From contig QHPU01000043.1 in the NCBI GenBank assembly GCA_003219175.1, positions 1 through 51,779 on the forward strand: a stretch of 51,779 nt of DNA, in the 5' to 3' direction. Below are positions 30,261 to 38,362 of this stretch, piece by piece. The DNA comes from Verrucomicrobiota bacterium. Its GTDB lineage: Bacteria > Verrucomicrobiota > Verrucomicrobiia > Chthoniobacterales > UBA10450. Position numbers and translations under genes: made by a program. Every line of letters begins with the position of its first letter. Position 1 is the first letter of the stretch. The notes beneath the pieces were generated by a model. The model was not told where the DNA came from and searched no databases. It worked only from the letters and a program-made list of their open reading frames with translations.

Positions 30261-32729
30261 ATGATGAATGATTTGAAATACGCGGTGCGAATGTTGATCA
30301 AGTCGCCCGCTTTTAGTCTGGTGGCGATCGTAACGCTTGCGCTCGGGATCGGAGCTAATACCGCGATCTTTTCAGTCGTCGAGGGCACGCTCTTGCGTCC
30401 GCTGCCATTTGCAAATGCGAACCGCCTGGTGCGTCTCTATGAGGCGGCTGATGATAACGGCGCGCGCGGCAGCACTCTCAATCTTAGCGAACACACTTTC
30501 CGACAGTGGCGCGAATTTGGTGGTGATATTTTTGAAGGCGTCGCCTCAGCCACCGGAACAAACGTGACCGTCGGCGCAATCGGCAGCAACCCAGCACGCA
30601 GCGTTGCCGCCGCGCGCATCAGCGCAAACTTTTTCTCGATTGTCGGATTGCCTCCGGCGCTCGGTCGCGCTTTCACCGCAGAGGAAGACTTCGAGAGCGG
30701 GCCGCACGTCGTAATTATAAGCGACGATTTCTGGCGGCAGCAGTTGAACGGACGCGCGGATGTTCTTGGGACCACCATCGCAATCGACGGCAATGTTCAC
30801 ACGATTATCGGGGTCATGCCCAAAATGTTTCGCCATCCCTATCGGGCAAATCTATGGCTGCCGCTCGCGCTACCAGCCAATTCGCCCGCGCAGGCGACCA
30901 ATCACTACCTTTACGGTATCGGGCGTTTGCGAAAAGGGTTAACAATCGCGCGAGCCGGGGAAGCGGTTCGTCGCATGTGCGCGGCAATCAATCAGGCGCA
31001 TCCGGATCCGAACAACGCCCACGCAGCTTATATGCCGCCCCTGCGCGAAAGTTTTATCATGGATTTGCGTCCGAAAATTCTTGTCATCATAATTGCGGCA
31101 TTGTGCGTTCTGCTCATCGCGGCCGCGAATTTCGCTGGCTTACTCCTCACCCGTGTAGTCGACCGTGAAGGCGAATTTTCACTGCGTCGCGCGCTGGGTG
31201 CGAGTTGGCGACGACTGGTGCGTCAGCAATTAATGCAGGGCCTGGTCCTGGCCCTGCTGGGAACGCTGTGCGGTCTTTTTCTAGCTTCGTGGATCACGCC
31301 CGCGTTGGTGGCGATGAGTCCAGAAGGCGCCGATGCCACCGGTAGTGCCATGCGCGAGTTCGATTACGCGGTTCGGCTCGATTGGCCGGTGTTCGGATTT
31401 GCCACGGCGGTGATGTTCTTGGTCGGGATCGGCTTTGGTTTTCTCCCAGCCATACACGCATCACGCATCGACCTTCGCGGCGCGATGAATGCCGGTTCAC
31501 GTAACGCGACGCTTGATCGAAGCACTCGTCGATTACTCGGCTCTTTCGTGATCGTGGAACTGGCCGTGGCTTCGGCGCTGTTAATGGCGAGCCTAACCGC
31601 GGCGCAATATTTTCGAAAACTGGTTAACGAGTCGTGGGGCTTTGAGACCGAACATCGCGTCATGTTTAACGCGACCTTTTCAGAACGGCTCTTCCCAAAT
31701 GCCAGTACACAACAACAGGGAATCGAACGCGTCCTGTCGGAATTACGCTCAATTCCCGGCGTAACCGCGGCTACCGCGAGCGAACCTTCGCCGATGACGG
31801 CGCCGCGCAACCTGATCAGTTGCAATCCCGAGGGCGCGCCCCCGCCCGAGCCGCGTGGCTTTCATCTGGCTTATCATCGCATGATACCACCAGGTTACTT
31901 CAAAACGGTGGGGCACCCATTACTTCAGGGACGCGACTTCACCGACAGTGACAACGGGGATTCGCTGCAGGTCTGCATTGTGAGCAGAGCCTTTGCTCAA
32001 CGTTTTTGGCCGGGACAGGACCCGATCGGTAAGCGGGTAAAATGGGGAAGGCTCGATGGCCCGCGACCGTGGTTCACTGTTGTCGGTGTTGTCGGAGACA
32101 TGAAAGCAATCGCGGATCCGCGCGACGGTGAAGTCGTGGGCATGATCGCGCGCCCGTTAACGCAGGTGCTGGCGATTGCCTCCAATCTGGTGGACGAAGT
32201 GACGTTTGTTTTGCAGACCAAGAACAAGGCCGTGACGGAAACGGCTATCCGCGACGCTTTGGCCCGAGCCGATTCCCGGCTCGCTGCCTATCAGATCATT
32301 TCTCTGGATCAAGCTTCCGCCGACTCGCGCACGACCGAACGTTTCATTTTGGTGCTGGTATCTCTGTTCGGAATTCTTGGGTTAATCCTCGCCGCTGTCG
32401 GTCTATATGGGCTGCTTTCATTGCAAGTGGCGCGACGTGAACGAGAATTTGGAATCCGAAGTGCGCTTGGCGCGACCGCAGCTCAACTGATTCAACTGGT
32501 TTCCCGGCAGGGTGCGAGTTTGCTCGGGCTTGGTTTCATGGTTGGTGCATTCGGCACGTGGGGCATCATTCGCCTAGTTCGGAGTCAATGGTCGGGTCTT
32601 CCGACGCCCAACATATTGGCATGGTTGTTCGGAGCGATCGTGCTTTGTCTTGCGGCCGGAGTTGCATGCTGGTTACCCGCGCGCCGCGCCGGCCGGGTCG
32701 ATCCCGTAATCGCGTTGCGAGCGGAATGA
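30261..32729 (+). CDS. ADOP/MacB-like ABC permease 5
   Basis: This 822-residue permease starts MMNDLKYAVRMLIKSPAFSL. The layout is the usual two MacB-like periplasmic domains and two FtsX domains. It is the most diverged of the set: the first FtsX signature reads ANFAGLLLTRVVDREGEFSLRRALGAS rather than ANVANLLLAR, and the C-terminal one reads GLYGLLSLQVARREREFGIRSALGAT in place of Y.V.QRT.EIGVRMALGA. Divergence at the transmission-helix loop suggests a changed coupling to an ATPase. It starts after the 133-bp gap and is followed by permease 6 after 12 bases. Confidence 0.9.
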   Translation: MMNDLKYAVRMLIKSPAFSLVAIVTLALGIGANTAIFSVVEGTLLRPLPFANANRLVRLYEAADDNGARGSTLNLSEHTFRQWREFGGDIFEGVASATGTNVTVGAIGSNPARSVAAARISANFFSIVGLPPALGRAFTAEEDFESGPHVVIISDDFWRQQLNGRADVLGTTIAIDGNVHTIIGVMPKMFRHPYRANLWLPLALPANSPAQATNHYLYGIGRLRKGLTIARAGEAVRRMCAAINQAHPDPNNAHAAYMPPLRESFIMDLRPKILVIIIAALCVLLIAAANFAGLLLTRVVDREGEFSLRRALGASWRRLVRQQLMQGLVLALLGTLCGLFLASWITPALVAMSPEGADATGSAMREFDYAVRLDWPVFGFATAVMFLVGIGFGFLPAIHASRIDLRGAMNAGSRNATLDRSTRRLLGSFVIVELAVASALLMASLTAAQYFRKLVNESWGFETEHRVMFNATFSERLFPNASTQQQGIERVLSELRSIPGVTAATASEPSPMTAPRNLISCNPEGAPPPEPRGFHLAYHRMIPPGYFKTVGHPLLQGRDFTDSDNGDSLQVCIVSRAFAQRFWPGQDPIGKRVKWGRLDGPRPWFTVVGVVGDMKAIADPRDGEVVGMIARPLTQVLAIASNLVDEVTFVLQTKNKAVTETAIRDALARADSRLAAYQIISLDQASADSRTTERFILVLVSLFGILGLILAAVGLYGLLSLQVARREREFGIRSALGATAAQLIQLVSRQGASLLGLGFMVGAFGTWGIIRLVRSQWSGLPTPNILAWLFGAIVLCLAAGVACWLPARRAGRVDPVIALRAE

Positions 32730-32741
32730 TCGAAGAGAAAT

Positions 32742-35165
32742 ATGATCGCTGATTTCAGATTCGCGTTGCGGATGCTGGCAAAAACACCCGGGTTCGCTAT
32801 TATCGCCGTTCTCACCCTTGCGCTCGGCATCGGCGCCAATAGCGCCATCTTCAGCGTTATCAATGCCGTCCTGCTCCATCCGCTTCCATTTCCCAAACCA
32901 AATCAGCTCGTCGCCGTTTGGTCCAAGGTCGCGAATGACAATTTGGAAAAGCAAACCGAATCGGTCCCCAATTATGTAGATCTTCGCGATCAATCGCAGA
33001 CTTTGGCCGCGCTCGCCGCTTTCACCCGGTCGGGTGCTGTACTTAACGGAACGGAAGAAGCACGCCAGCTTTACGGTGTCGCTATTACTTCGGACATTTT
33101 TTCGGTGCTCGGCGTCGCGCCCGCGCGCGGTCGGGTTTATACCCGCGCAGACGACAACGTGGATACGCGCGTTGTCGTGCTGACCGATTACGCCTGGAAA
33201 ACGTATTTCAATAGCGACCCCAACATTGTTGGAAAACAGGTCAACTTGTCATGGCGCTCCAACACCGTGCTCGGAGTCATGCCGCCTGGGTTCCAATTTC
33301 CGGTTGAGGGCCAGCGCGCGGAATATTTGCAGCCGCTGCATCCGCTCGTGCCGGAGGCGGTCAATAATCGCGACTGGCGTTTTGTTCGGATGGTCGGCCG
33401 AATGAAACCGGGTGTAACGATCCAGCAATGCGATGCGGAAATGAATACGATCGCGGCGCGACTCGAGAAACAATATCCACAATCAAATACCGGTCGTTCT
33501 AATCGCGCCTATTCGCTGCATGACGACATTGTCGGCGATGTGCGCCCGGCATTGATCACGATTCTCGCCGCCGTTGCCTTTGTATTGCTGATCGCGTGCG
33601 CCAATGTCGCCAATCTTTTACTCGCCCGCGCAACCGCGCGGCAACGCGAGATCGCGATCCGGACTGCGCTCGGCGCCAGCCGCGCGCGGATCGTCTGGCA
33701 GCTTCTCGGCGAAGGTTTCTTATTGTCGATCTTCGGCGCTGTCGCTGGTCTGCTCATTGCCTGGTGGGGAATCGATCTTCTTCGCGTTTTCGGTCCGCAC
33801 GATGTTCCGCGCCTTGGCGAAGTCGCCATTAACGCGCCGGTCTTTTCTTTCACGTTCGTCGCCGCAATTTTCAGTACCCTGGTGTTCGCGTTGGTTCCAG
33901 CGCTCCAAGTGACGCGACCAAATGTGAACGAGTCGTTGCAAGAAGGAAACCGTGGCGCTGTTGGACCCGGGTCACATCGATTGCGCCGTTTGCTCGTCAT
34001 CGCACAGGTCGCCTTGTCCCTATTGCTTCTCGCGGGCGCTGGTTTGTTAATCAAGAGCTTCGCCAATCTCAGTTCGACCAAGCCGGGATTCGATCCGCAG
34101 CACGCGCTTGTCGCGGAACTCATTTTGCCGAAGGCGAAATACCCCGACTCAGAAAAACATCGACAATTTTTCGATCAGGTTATGCCCAAACTCAGCGCAT
34201 TGCCCGGAGTGGACGCAGCCGGTGCCGCGTTTCCGATGCCGTTTTCTAACAATGATTGGGGTTCGACATTTTCAATTGCCGGTCAACCGCCGCGACCGCC
34301 TGGACAGGAATTGGAAGCTTCACATCTCATCATCACACCGGATTATTTTCGCGCGATGCGAACGCCGTTACTCCGCGGTCGCGTGTTCAATTCCAGAGAC
34401 ACGAAAGATTCGCCGCCGGTCGTGATCGTAAACGAGGTGCTAGCCCAGCGTTGTTTTCCCGGCGGCAACGCGATCGACCAGCGAATTATTTTGACCCATG
34501 GAGAAAACAATCAGCCATCGCCTCCGAAGGAAATTGTTGGCGTTGTTGGCAGCTCACGTCACGAATCGCTTGCGATCCAGCCGCTGCCGGAATTTTACAT
34601 TCCGGCTTCGCAGGATCCGGAGCGTCGGATGGATGTCGTCATTCGCACAGCGGCCGTTGATCCCGCCGGATTGCAGGCGTCCCTACGCAACATTGTGCAT
34701 GAGTTCGACAAAGATCTATTCGTTCCAAATCTCGAGCCTTTGGAAAAACGCATCGGTGTCACTTTGGCTCAACCGCGATTTAATATGCTGCTGCTTGGGA
34801 CCTTCGCGGCAGTCGCCATGATCCTGGCTGCTATCGGTATTTACGGTGTCATTGCCTACACCGTGGCGCAGCGAACGAAGGAAATTGGCATTCGCATGGC
34901 GCTGGGCGCGCAGCGTCATGACATGCTGCAAATGATTCTGCGGCAAAGTTTTGGCGTTGTTGCGATCGGTTTGGTAATCGGCCTGTTCGCAGCGCTGGCC
35001 CTTACCCGGTTAATGGCGAGTCTGCTTTACGGCGTGAGCGCGCATGATTTCTCCATTTACGTGCTGGTCTTATTTGTTCTTAGCGCGGCGGCACTGTTTG
35101 CGAGCTATCTGCCAGCGCGTCGCGCCATGAATGTCGATCCAACGGTGGCGTTGCGTTATGAATGA
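32742..35165 (+). CDS. ADOP/MacB-like ABC permease 6
   Basis: This is an 807-residue permease starting MIADFRFALRMLAKTPGFAI, with a GAAGAG ribosome site. It has canonical signatures NVANLLLARATARQREIAIRTALGAS and GIYGVIAYTVAQRTKEIGIRMALGAQ, and ends MNVDPTVALRYE. It closely follows the ADOP consensus. Its last codons overlap the first codons of permease 7 (ATGAATGA), so the two are translationally coupled. Confidence 0.92.
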   Translation: MIADFRFALRMLAKTPGFAIIAVLTLALGIGANSAIFSVINAVLLHPLPFPKPNQLVAVWSKVANDNLEKQTESVPNYVDLRDQSQTLAALAAFTRSGAVLNGTEEARQLYGVAITSDIFSVLGVAPARGRVYTRADDNVDTRVVVLTDYAWKTYFNSDPNIVGKQVNLSWRSNTVLGVMPPGFQFPVEGQRAEYLQPLHPLVPEAVNNRDWRFVRMVGRMKPGVTIQQCDAEMNTIAARLEKQYPQSNTGRSNRAYSLHDDIVGDVRPALITILAAVAFVLLIACANVANLLLARATARQREIAIRTALGASRARIVWQLLGEGFLLSIFGAVAGLLIAWWGIDLLRVFGPHDVPRLGEVAINAPVFSFTFVAAIFSTLVFALVPALQVTRPNVNESLQEGNRGAVGPGSHRLRRLLVIAQVALSLLLLAGAGLLIKSFANLSSTKPGFDPQHALVAELILPKAKYPDSEKHRQFFDQVMPKLSALPGVDAAGAAFPMPFSNNDWGSTFSIAGQPPRPPGQELEASHLIITPDYFRAMRTPLLRGRVFNSRDTKDSPPVVIVNEVLAQRCFPGGNAIDQRIILTHGENNQPSPPKEIVGVVGSSRHESLAIQPLPEFYIPASQDPERRMDVVIRTAAVDPAGLQASLRNIVHEFDKDLFVPNLEPLEKRIGVTLAQPRFNMLLLGTFAAVAMILAAIGIYGVIAYTVAQRTKEIGIRMALGAQRHDMLQMILRQSFGVVAIGLVIGLFAALALTRLMASLLYGVSAHDFSIYVLVLFVLSAAALFASYLPARRAMNVDPTVALRYE

Positions 35166-37578
35166 TCTTCGCTACGCCCTTCGCATGCTGCTAAAGTCGC
35201 CGGGCTTTAGCCTAATCGCGATTGCCACGCTTGCTCTCGGCGTCGGGCTGAACACGGCAATCTTCAGCTTGATTAATGATCTTTTTCTGCGCGGTTTGCC
35301 ATTCAAAGAGCCAGCCCGTGTCGTTCGCATGTATTCCAACGCCAGGGAGCGAAATCTTCTCGAACTCGCGATTTCGGCGCCGCGTTTTCAACATTACCGG
35401 GAGAGCCAGACGATTTTTGACGGATTCGGCGCGGAAAATCAATTCGCCTTCACGCTGACCGGCCTGGGCGATGCGGTGCAAATCTTCGGCGGCAGGGTCA
35501 CGCCAAATTACTTCGATGTGCTCGGTGTGAGTCCGATTCGTGGTCGGAACTTTCTGCCGGAGGAAGAAGAAACCGCCGATGTCGCGATGGTGACGGAAAA
35601 TTTCTGGCGAAAGCGCATGGCCGGTGATCCAAACGTGGTCGGGCGCAGCATCACTTTGGATGGCGTGCCTCACACCATTATCGGAGTCTTGCCGAATCTG
35701 CCGTTTTCATGGGTCGGCCCCAACGCGGAAGTCTGGACCACGAAACCGTATACGCTTCCCGGAATTTCCTACGAGCGGATGATGCGCGGCAGCGGTTTTC
35801 TCCGGGTGATTGGCCGACTCAAGCCGGGAATGACGGTAGAACAGGCGCGGGCGGCAATGCCGTCACTGGAGCAGAGTTACCGGGCACGTTATCCGGACAA
35901 GATCGACAGCTCTTCGGTGATGACTCTCAAGACGCTGCCCAATGATGTGACCGGAAATTTGCGGCCGGCATTTGCTACTTTGCTGGCGGCGGTTGCATTC
36001 GTCCTCTTGATTGCATGCAGCAACGTCGCAAATCTACTTCTCGTTAGGTTCAGCGGGCGCCGGCGCGAAATCGCGTTGCGGATGGCGATTGGCGCGTCGC
36101 GCCGGAGCGTGGTTCGGCTTTTTCTTTTCGAAAGTCTACTCGTCAGCGTGCTCGCTGGAATAGCCGGCGCATTCCTGGCGTGGGAGCTCGTGCCGTTCGT
36201 CCCCCAAATGGCCGCGAATTTTCTTCCGTTCGATCCCACTGTGCGCATTGAGTTGTCGCTACCGGTGCTCGCTTTCACCATCGCAATGTCGATCGTGACT
36301 GGTCTCGCCATGGGCATTTATCCCGCGCTGCAGAGTTCGCGCGCAGATCTGGTTGATGGATTGAAAGAGGGTGGGCGGGGAACGAGCGGCAGTCTCCAGC
36401 AAATGCGCTTCCGCAAGATTTTGGTCGGCGCTCAGGTCGCGCTTTCCGTCACCTTGCTTGCGGGCGCGGCCTTGCTCATCACTAGTTTTGTGCGTTTGAG
36501 CCAGCAAGACGTCGGCTACCGATACCAAATTGTCTGGATCGGTTTCGTGACCTTACCCGAATCGCAATATCCCGATCTCGGCGCGCGCGATCGATTTGCG
36601 AACCAAACACTGCCGGCGGTGCGCGCGATTCCTGGCGTCGAAAGCGCGACCCTGAGCGCAGACATTCCGTTGTTTCCCGGCGCAGGTGGTAACGCTCTCT
36701 ATACGCGGCCGGACGGCGAGATTTTACCGATCGACAAGCGCGCAGCTGCAGCCGCCCACAACATTGCGCCGGATTACTTCAAGACCTGGGGCATTCCGAT
36801 CCTGGCCGGACGCAACTTCGATGAGCATGACGGGCCGGGTCATCAAAATGTGCTGCTCATTAGCCAGGCGGGAGCGAAAAAAGTTTTCGGTAATGATAAT
36901 CCCATTGGGAAAACACTTCTCGTTAGCAGCGCCAGCACGCCGGCGGAGATTGTCGGTGTCGTCGGTAACGTGCGCTCGCGCAAGGTCACCGAGTCGGACG
37001 ATGTGGAATTGTATCGTCCGTGGGGACAGGAGAATTTTTCGTTTCTTAGCATCGCCGTGCGCAGCCATCTGAGTGTCGATGCCGTGACGAAGTCCGTGCA
37101 ATCAGCCCTCGCCACCGTCGATCCCGGATTAGCCATCGCTCTTCCACAATCAATGACAACGATCGTGGCGCAGGCGGTCGGGCAGACGCGACTAATGATG
37201 TGGCTGCTTGGGATTTTCGCTGGAGTCGCGCTTCTGCTCGCGAGCATCGGGATTTACGGTGCCGTTGCTTACACAGTGGCACAACGTACCGGCGAAATTG
37301 GCGTTCGTATGGCCCTCGGCGCGCAAACGCGCGATGTGCTGCGCCTCATTTTGAATCAGGGAATGAAACCGGTTTTGTCCGGACTGGCGATTGGCATCAT
37401 TGCGACGTTTGCTCTCGCCCGATTGATCGCCGCGCAGCTGTATCAGGTTTCTGCGTATAACCCGGTATTGCTCGGCGGTGCCACCGTGCTTCTCGCACTT
37501 ACTGCTTTCATCGCGTGTCTGGTGCCGGCGAGACGCGCTGCGCTGGTTGATCCGGTTCAGGCATTACGCGCCGAATGA
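35158..37578 (+). CDS. ADOP/MacB-like ABC permease 7
   Basis: This is an 806-residue permease with start MNDLRYALRMLLKSPGFSL at ATG 35158, overlapping permease 6 by eight bases. It is clearly a paralogue of permease 4 (shared RGLPFK, TENFWRKR, GVLPNLP, LLLVRFSGRRREIALRMA and a QALRAE end). It lacks its own adjacent ATPase, whereas permease 4 sits directly after one; the second ATPase could serve both. A DUF4097-like gene follows after 16 bases. Confidence 0.92.
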   Translation: MNDLRYALRMLLKSPGFSLIAIATLALGVGLNTAIFSLINDLFLRGLPFKEPARVVRMYSNARERNLLELAISAPRFQHYRESQTIFDGFGAENQFAFTLTGLGDAVQIFGGRVTPNYFDVLGVSPIRGRNFLPEEEETADVAMVTENFWRKRMAGDPNVVGRSITLDGVPHTIIGVLPNLPFSWVGPNAEVWTTKPYTLPGISYERMMRGSGFLRVIGRLKPGMTVEQARAAMPSLEQSYRARYPDKIDSSSVMTLKTLPNDVTGNLRPAFATLLAAVAFVLLIACSNVANLLLVRFSGRRREIALRMAIGASRRSVVRLFLFESLLVSVLAGIAGAFLAWELVPFVPQMAANFLPFDPTVRIELSLPVLAFTIAMSIVTGLAMGIYPALQSSRADLVDGLKEGGRGTSGSLQQMRFRKILVGAQVALSVTLLAGAALLITSFVRLSQQDVGYRYQIVWIGFVTLPESQYPDLGARDRFANQTLPAVRAIPGVESATLSADIPLFPGAGGNALYTRPDGEILPIDKRAAAAAHNIAPDYFKTWGIPILAGRNFDEHDGPGHQNVLLISQAGAKKVFGNDNPIGKTLLVSSASTPAEIVGVVGNVRSRKVTESDDVELYRPWGQENFSFLSIAVRSHLSVDAVTKSVQSALATVDPGLAIALPQSMTTIVAQAVGQTRLMMWLLGIFAGVALLLASIGIYGAVAYTVAQRTGEIGVRMALGAQTRDVLRLILNQGMKPVLSGLAIGIIATFALARLIAAQLYQVSAYNPVLLGGATVLLALTAFIACLVPARRAALVDPVQALRAE

Positions 37579-37594
37579 AAAGGAAACGTGCGTT

Positions 37595-38362
37595 ATGAAT
37601 AAAATCCTCACCGTCGCATTTATCAGCGCATTCGTGGCCGCTTCGATGCCGGCCGGCGAGGTGCTCGAGGATGTCGTTGAAAAAACATTTCCGCTTGATC
37701 CGTCGGGCACGTTTTCGTTGCGCGCAATCGACGGGATCGTTGAAATCTTTGGGAGCGATAGCCGCGAGATCACAATTTCGGCGATGAAGAAGGCATTTTC
37801 CCCCGAGCGTTTGAACGCAATTGCCATCCGCGTCGATGCGCGTCCCGACGCCATCAACATCGAAACCACATCGCCACCGGAACCGCGCCATCATTTTATG
37901 GATCGCTCAGGGGCAGTGGAATACAGGATTAACCTGCCGCAAACAGTCCGAATCGCTCACGTCGAATTGCCGAATGGTGAGCTTGTCATTAAAGGGATGC
38001 GGGGCTCGTCAATCACCGCCAATCTCGGTACCGGCCAGCTCGTCACCCAGAACTGCTTTTGTGATCAGACCATTCATGTCAAACAGGGCACGTTGAATGT
38101 TTTTTTTGATTGGTCGGAGAGGCGCCCCATCTCGATCGATGCGGCGATCGCAGATGGCAACGCCCTGGCGCGTATTCCCACGGACGCGAGTTTTCAACTG
38201 CATGCCGTTGCGAAGCAGGGGAACGTTCGGAACGACTTCACGCAAAGTCGGAAGCAAGGCGATGCTTCTGAAATTAATGAAGTCATCGGCGCTGCGCCTG
38301 CGACAAAGCTGAACTTCCGTGCCGACGACGGGAACATTCATATCTCGGAGATGATGTGGTGA
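37595..38362 (+). CDS. DUF4097-like secreted beta-helix protein
   Basis: This is a 255-residue protein. The N-terminus MNKILTVAFISAFVAASMPAGEV is a signal peptide. The mature part begins with VEKTFPLDPSGTFSLRAIDGIVEIFGSDSREITISAMKKA, the typical opening of the DUF4097/putative-adhesin beta-strand family, followed by short alternating hydrophobic strands (ELVIKGMRGSSITANLGTGQ, TIHVKQGTLNVFFDW, DGNIHISEM). Such proteins form extended beta-helices in the envelope; their role is unknown. The ATG at 37595 was chosen because the frame upstream lies inside permease 7 without a signal peptide. The stop overlaps the GTG of permease 8 by four bases, so it is embedded in the export operon. Confidence 0.82.
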   Translation: MNKILTVAFISAFVAASMPAGEVLEDVVEKTFPLDPSGTFSLRAIDGIVEIFGSDSREITISAMKKAFSPERLNAIAIRVDARPDAINIETTSPPEPRHHFMDRSGAVEYRINLPQTVRIAHVELPNGELVIKGMRGSSITANLGTGQLVTQNCFCDQTIHVKQGTLNVFFDWSERRPISIDAAIADGNALARIPTDASFQLHAVAKQGNVRNDFTQSRKQGDASEINEVIGAAPATKLNFRADDGNIHISEMMW

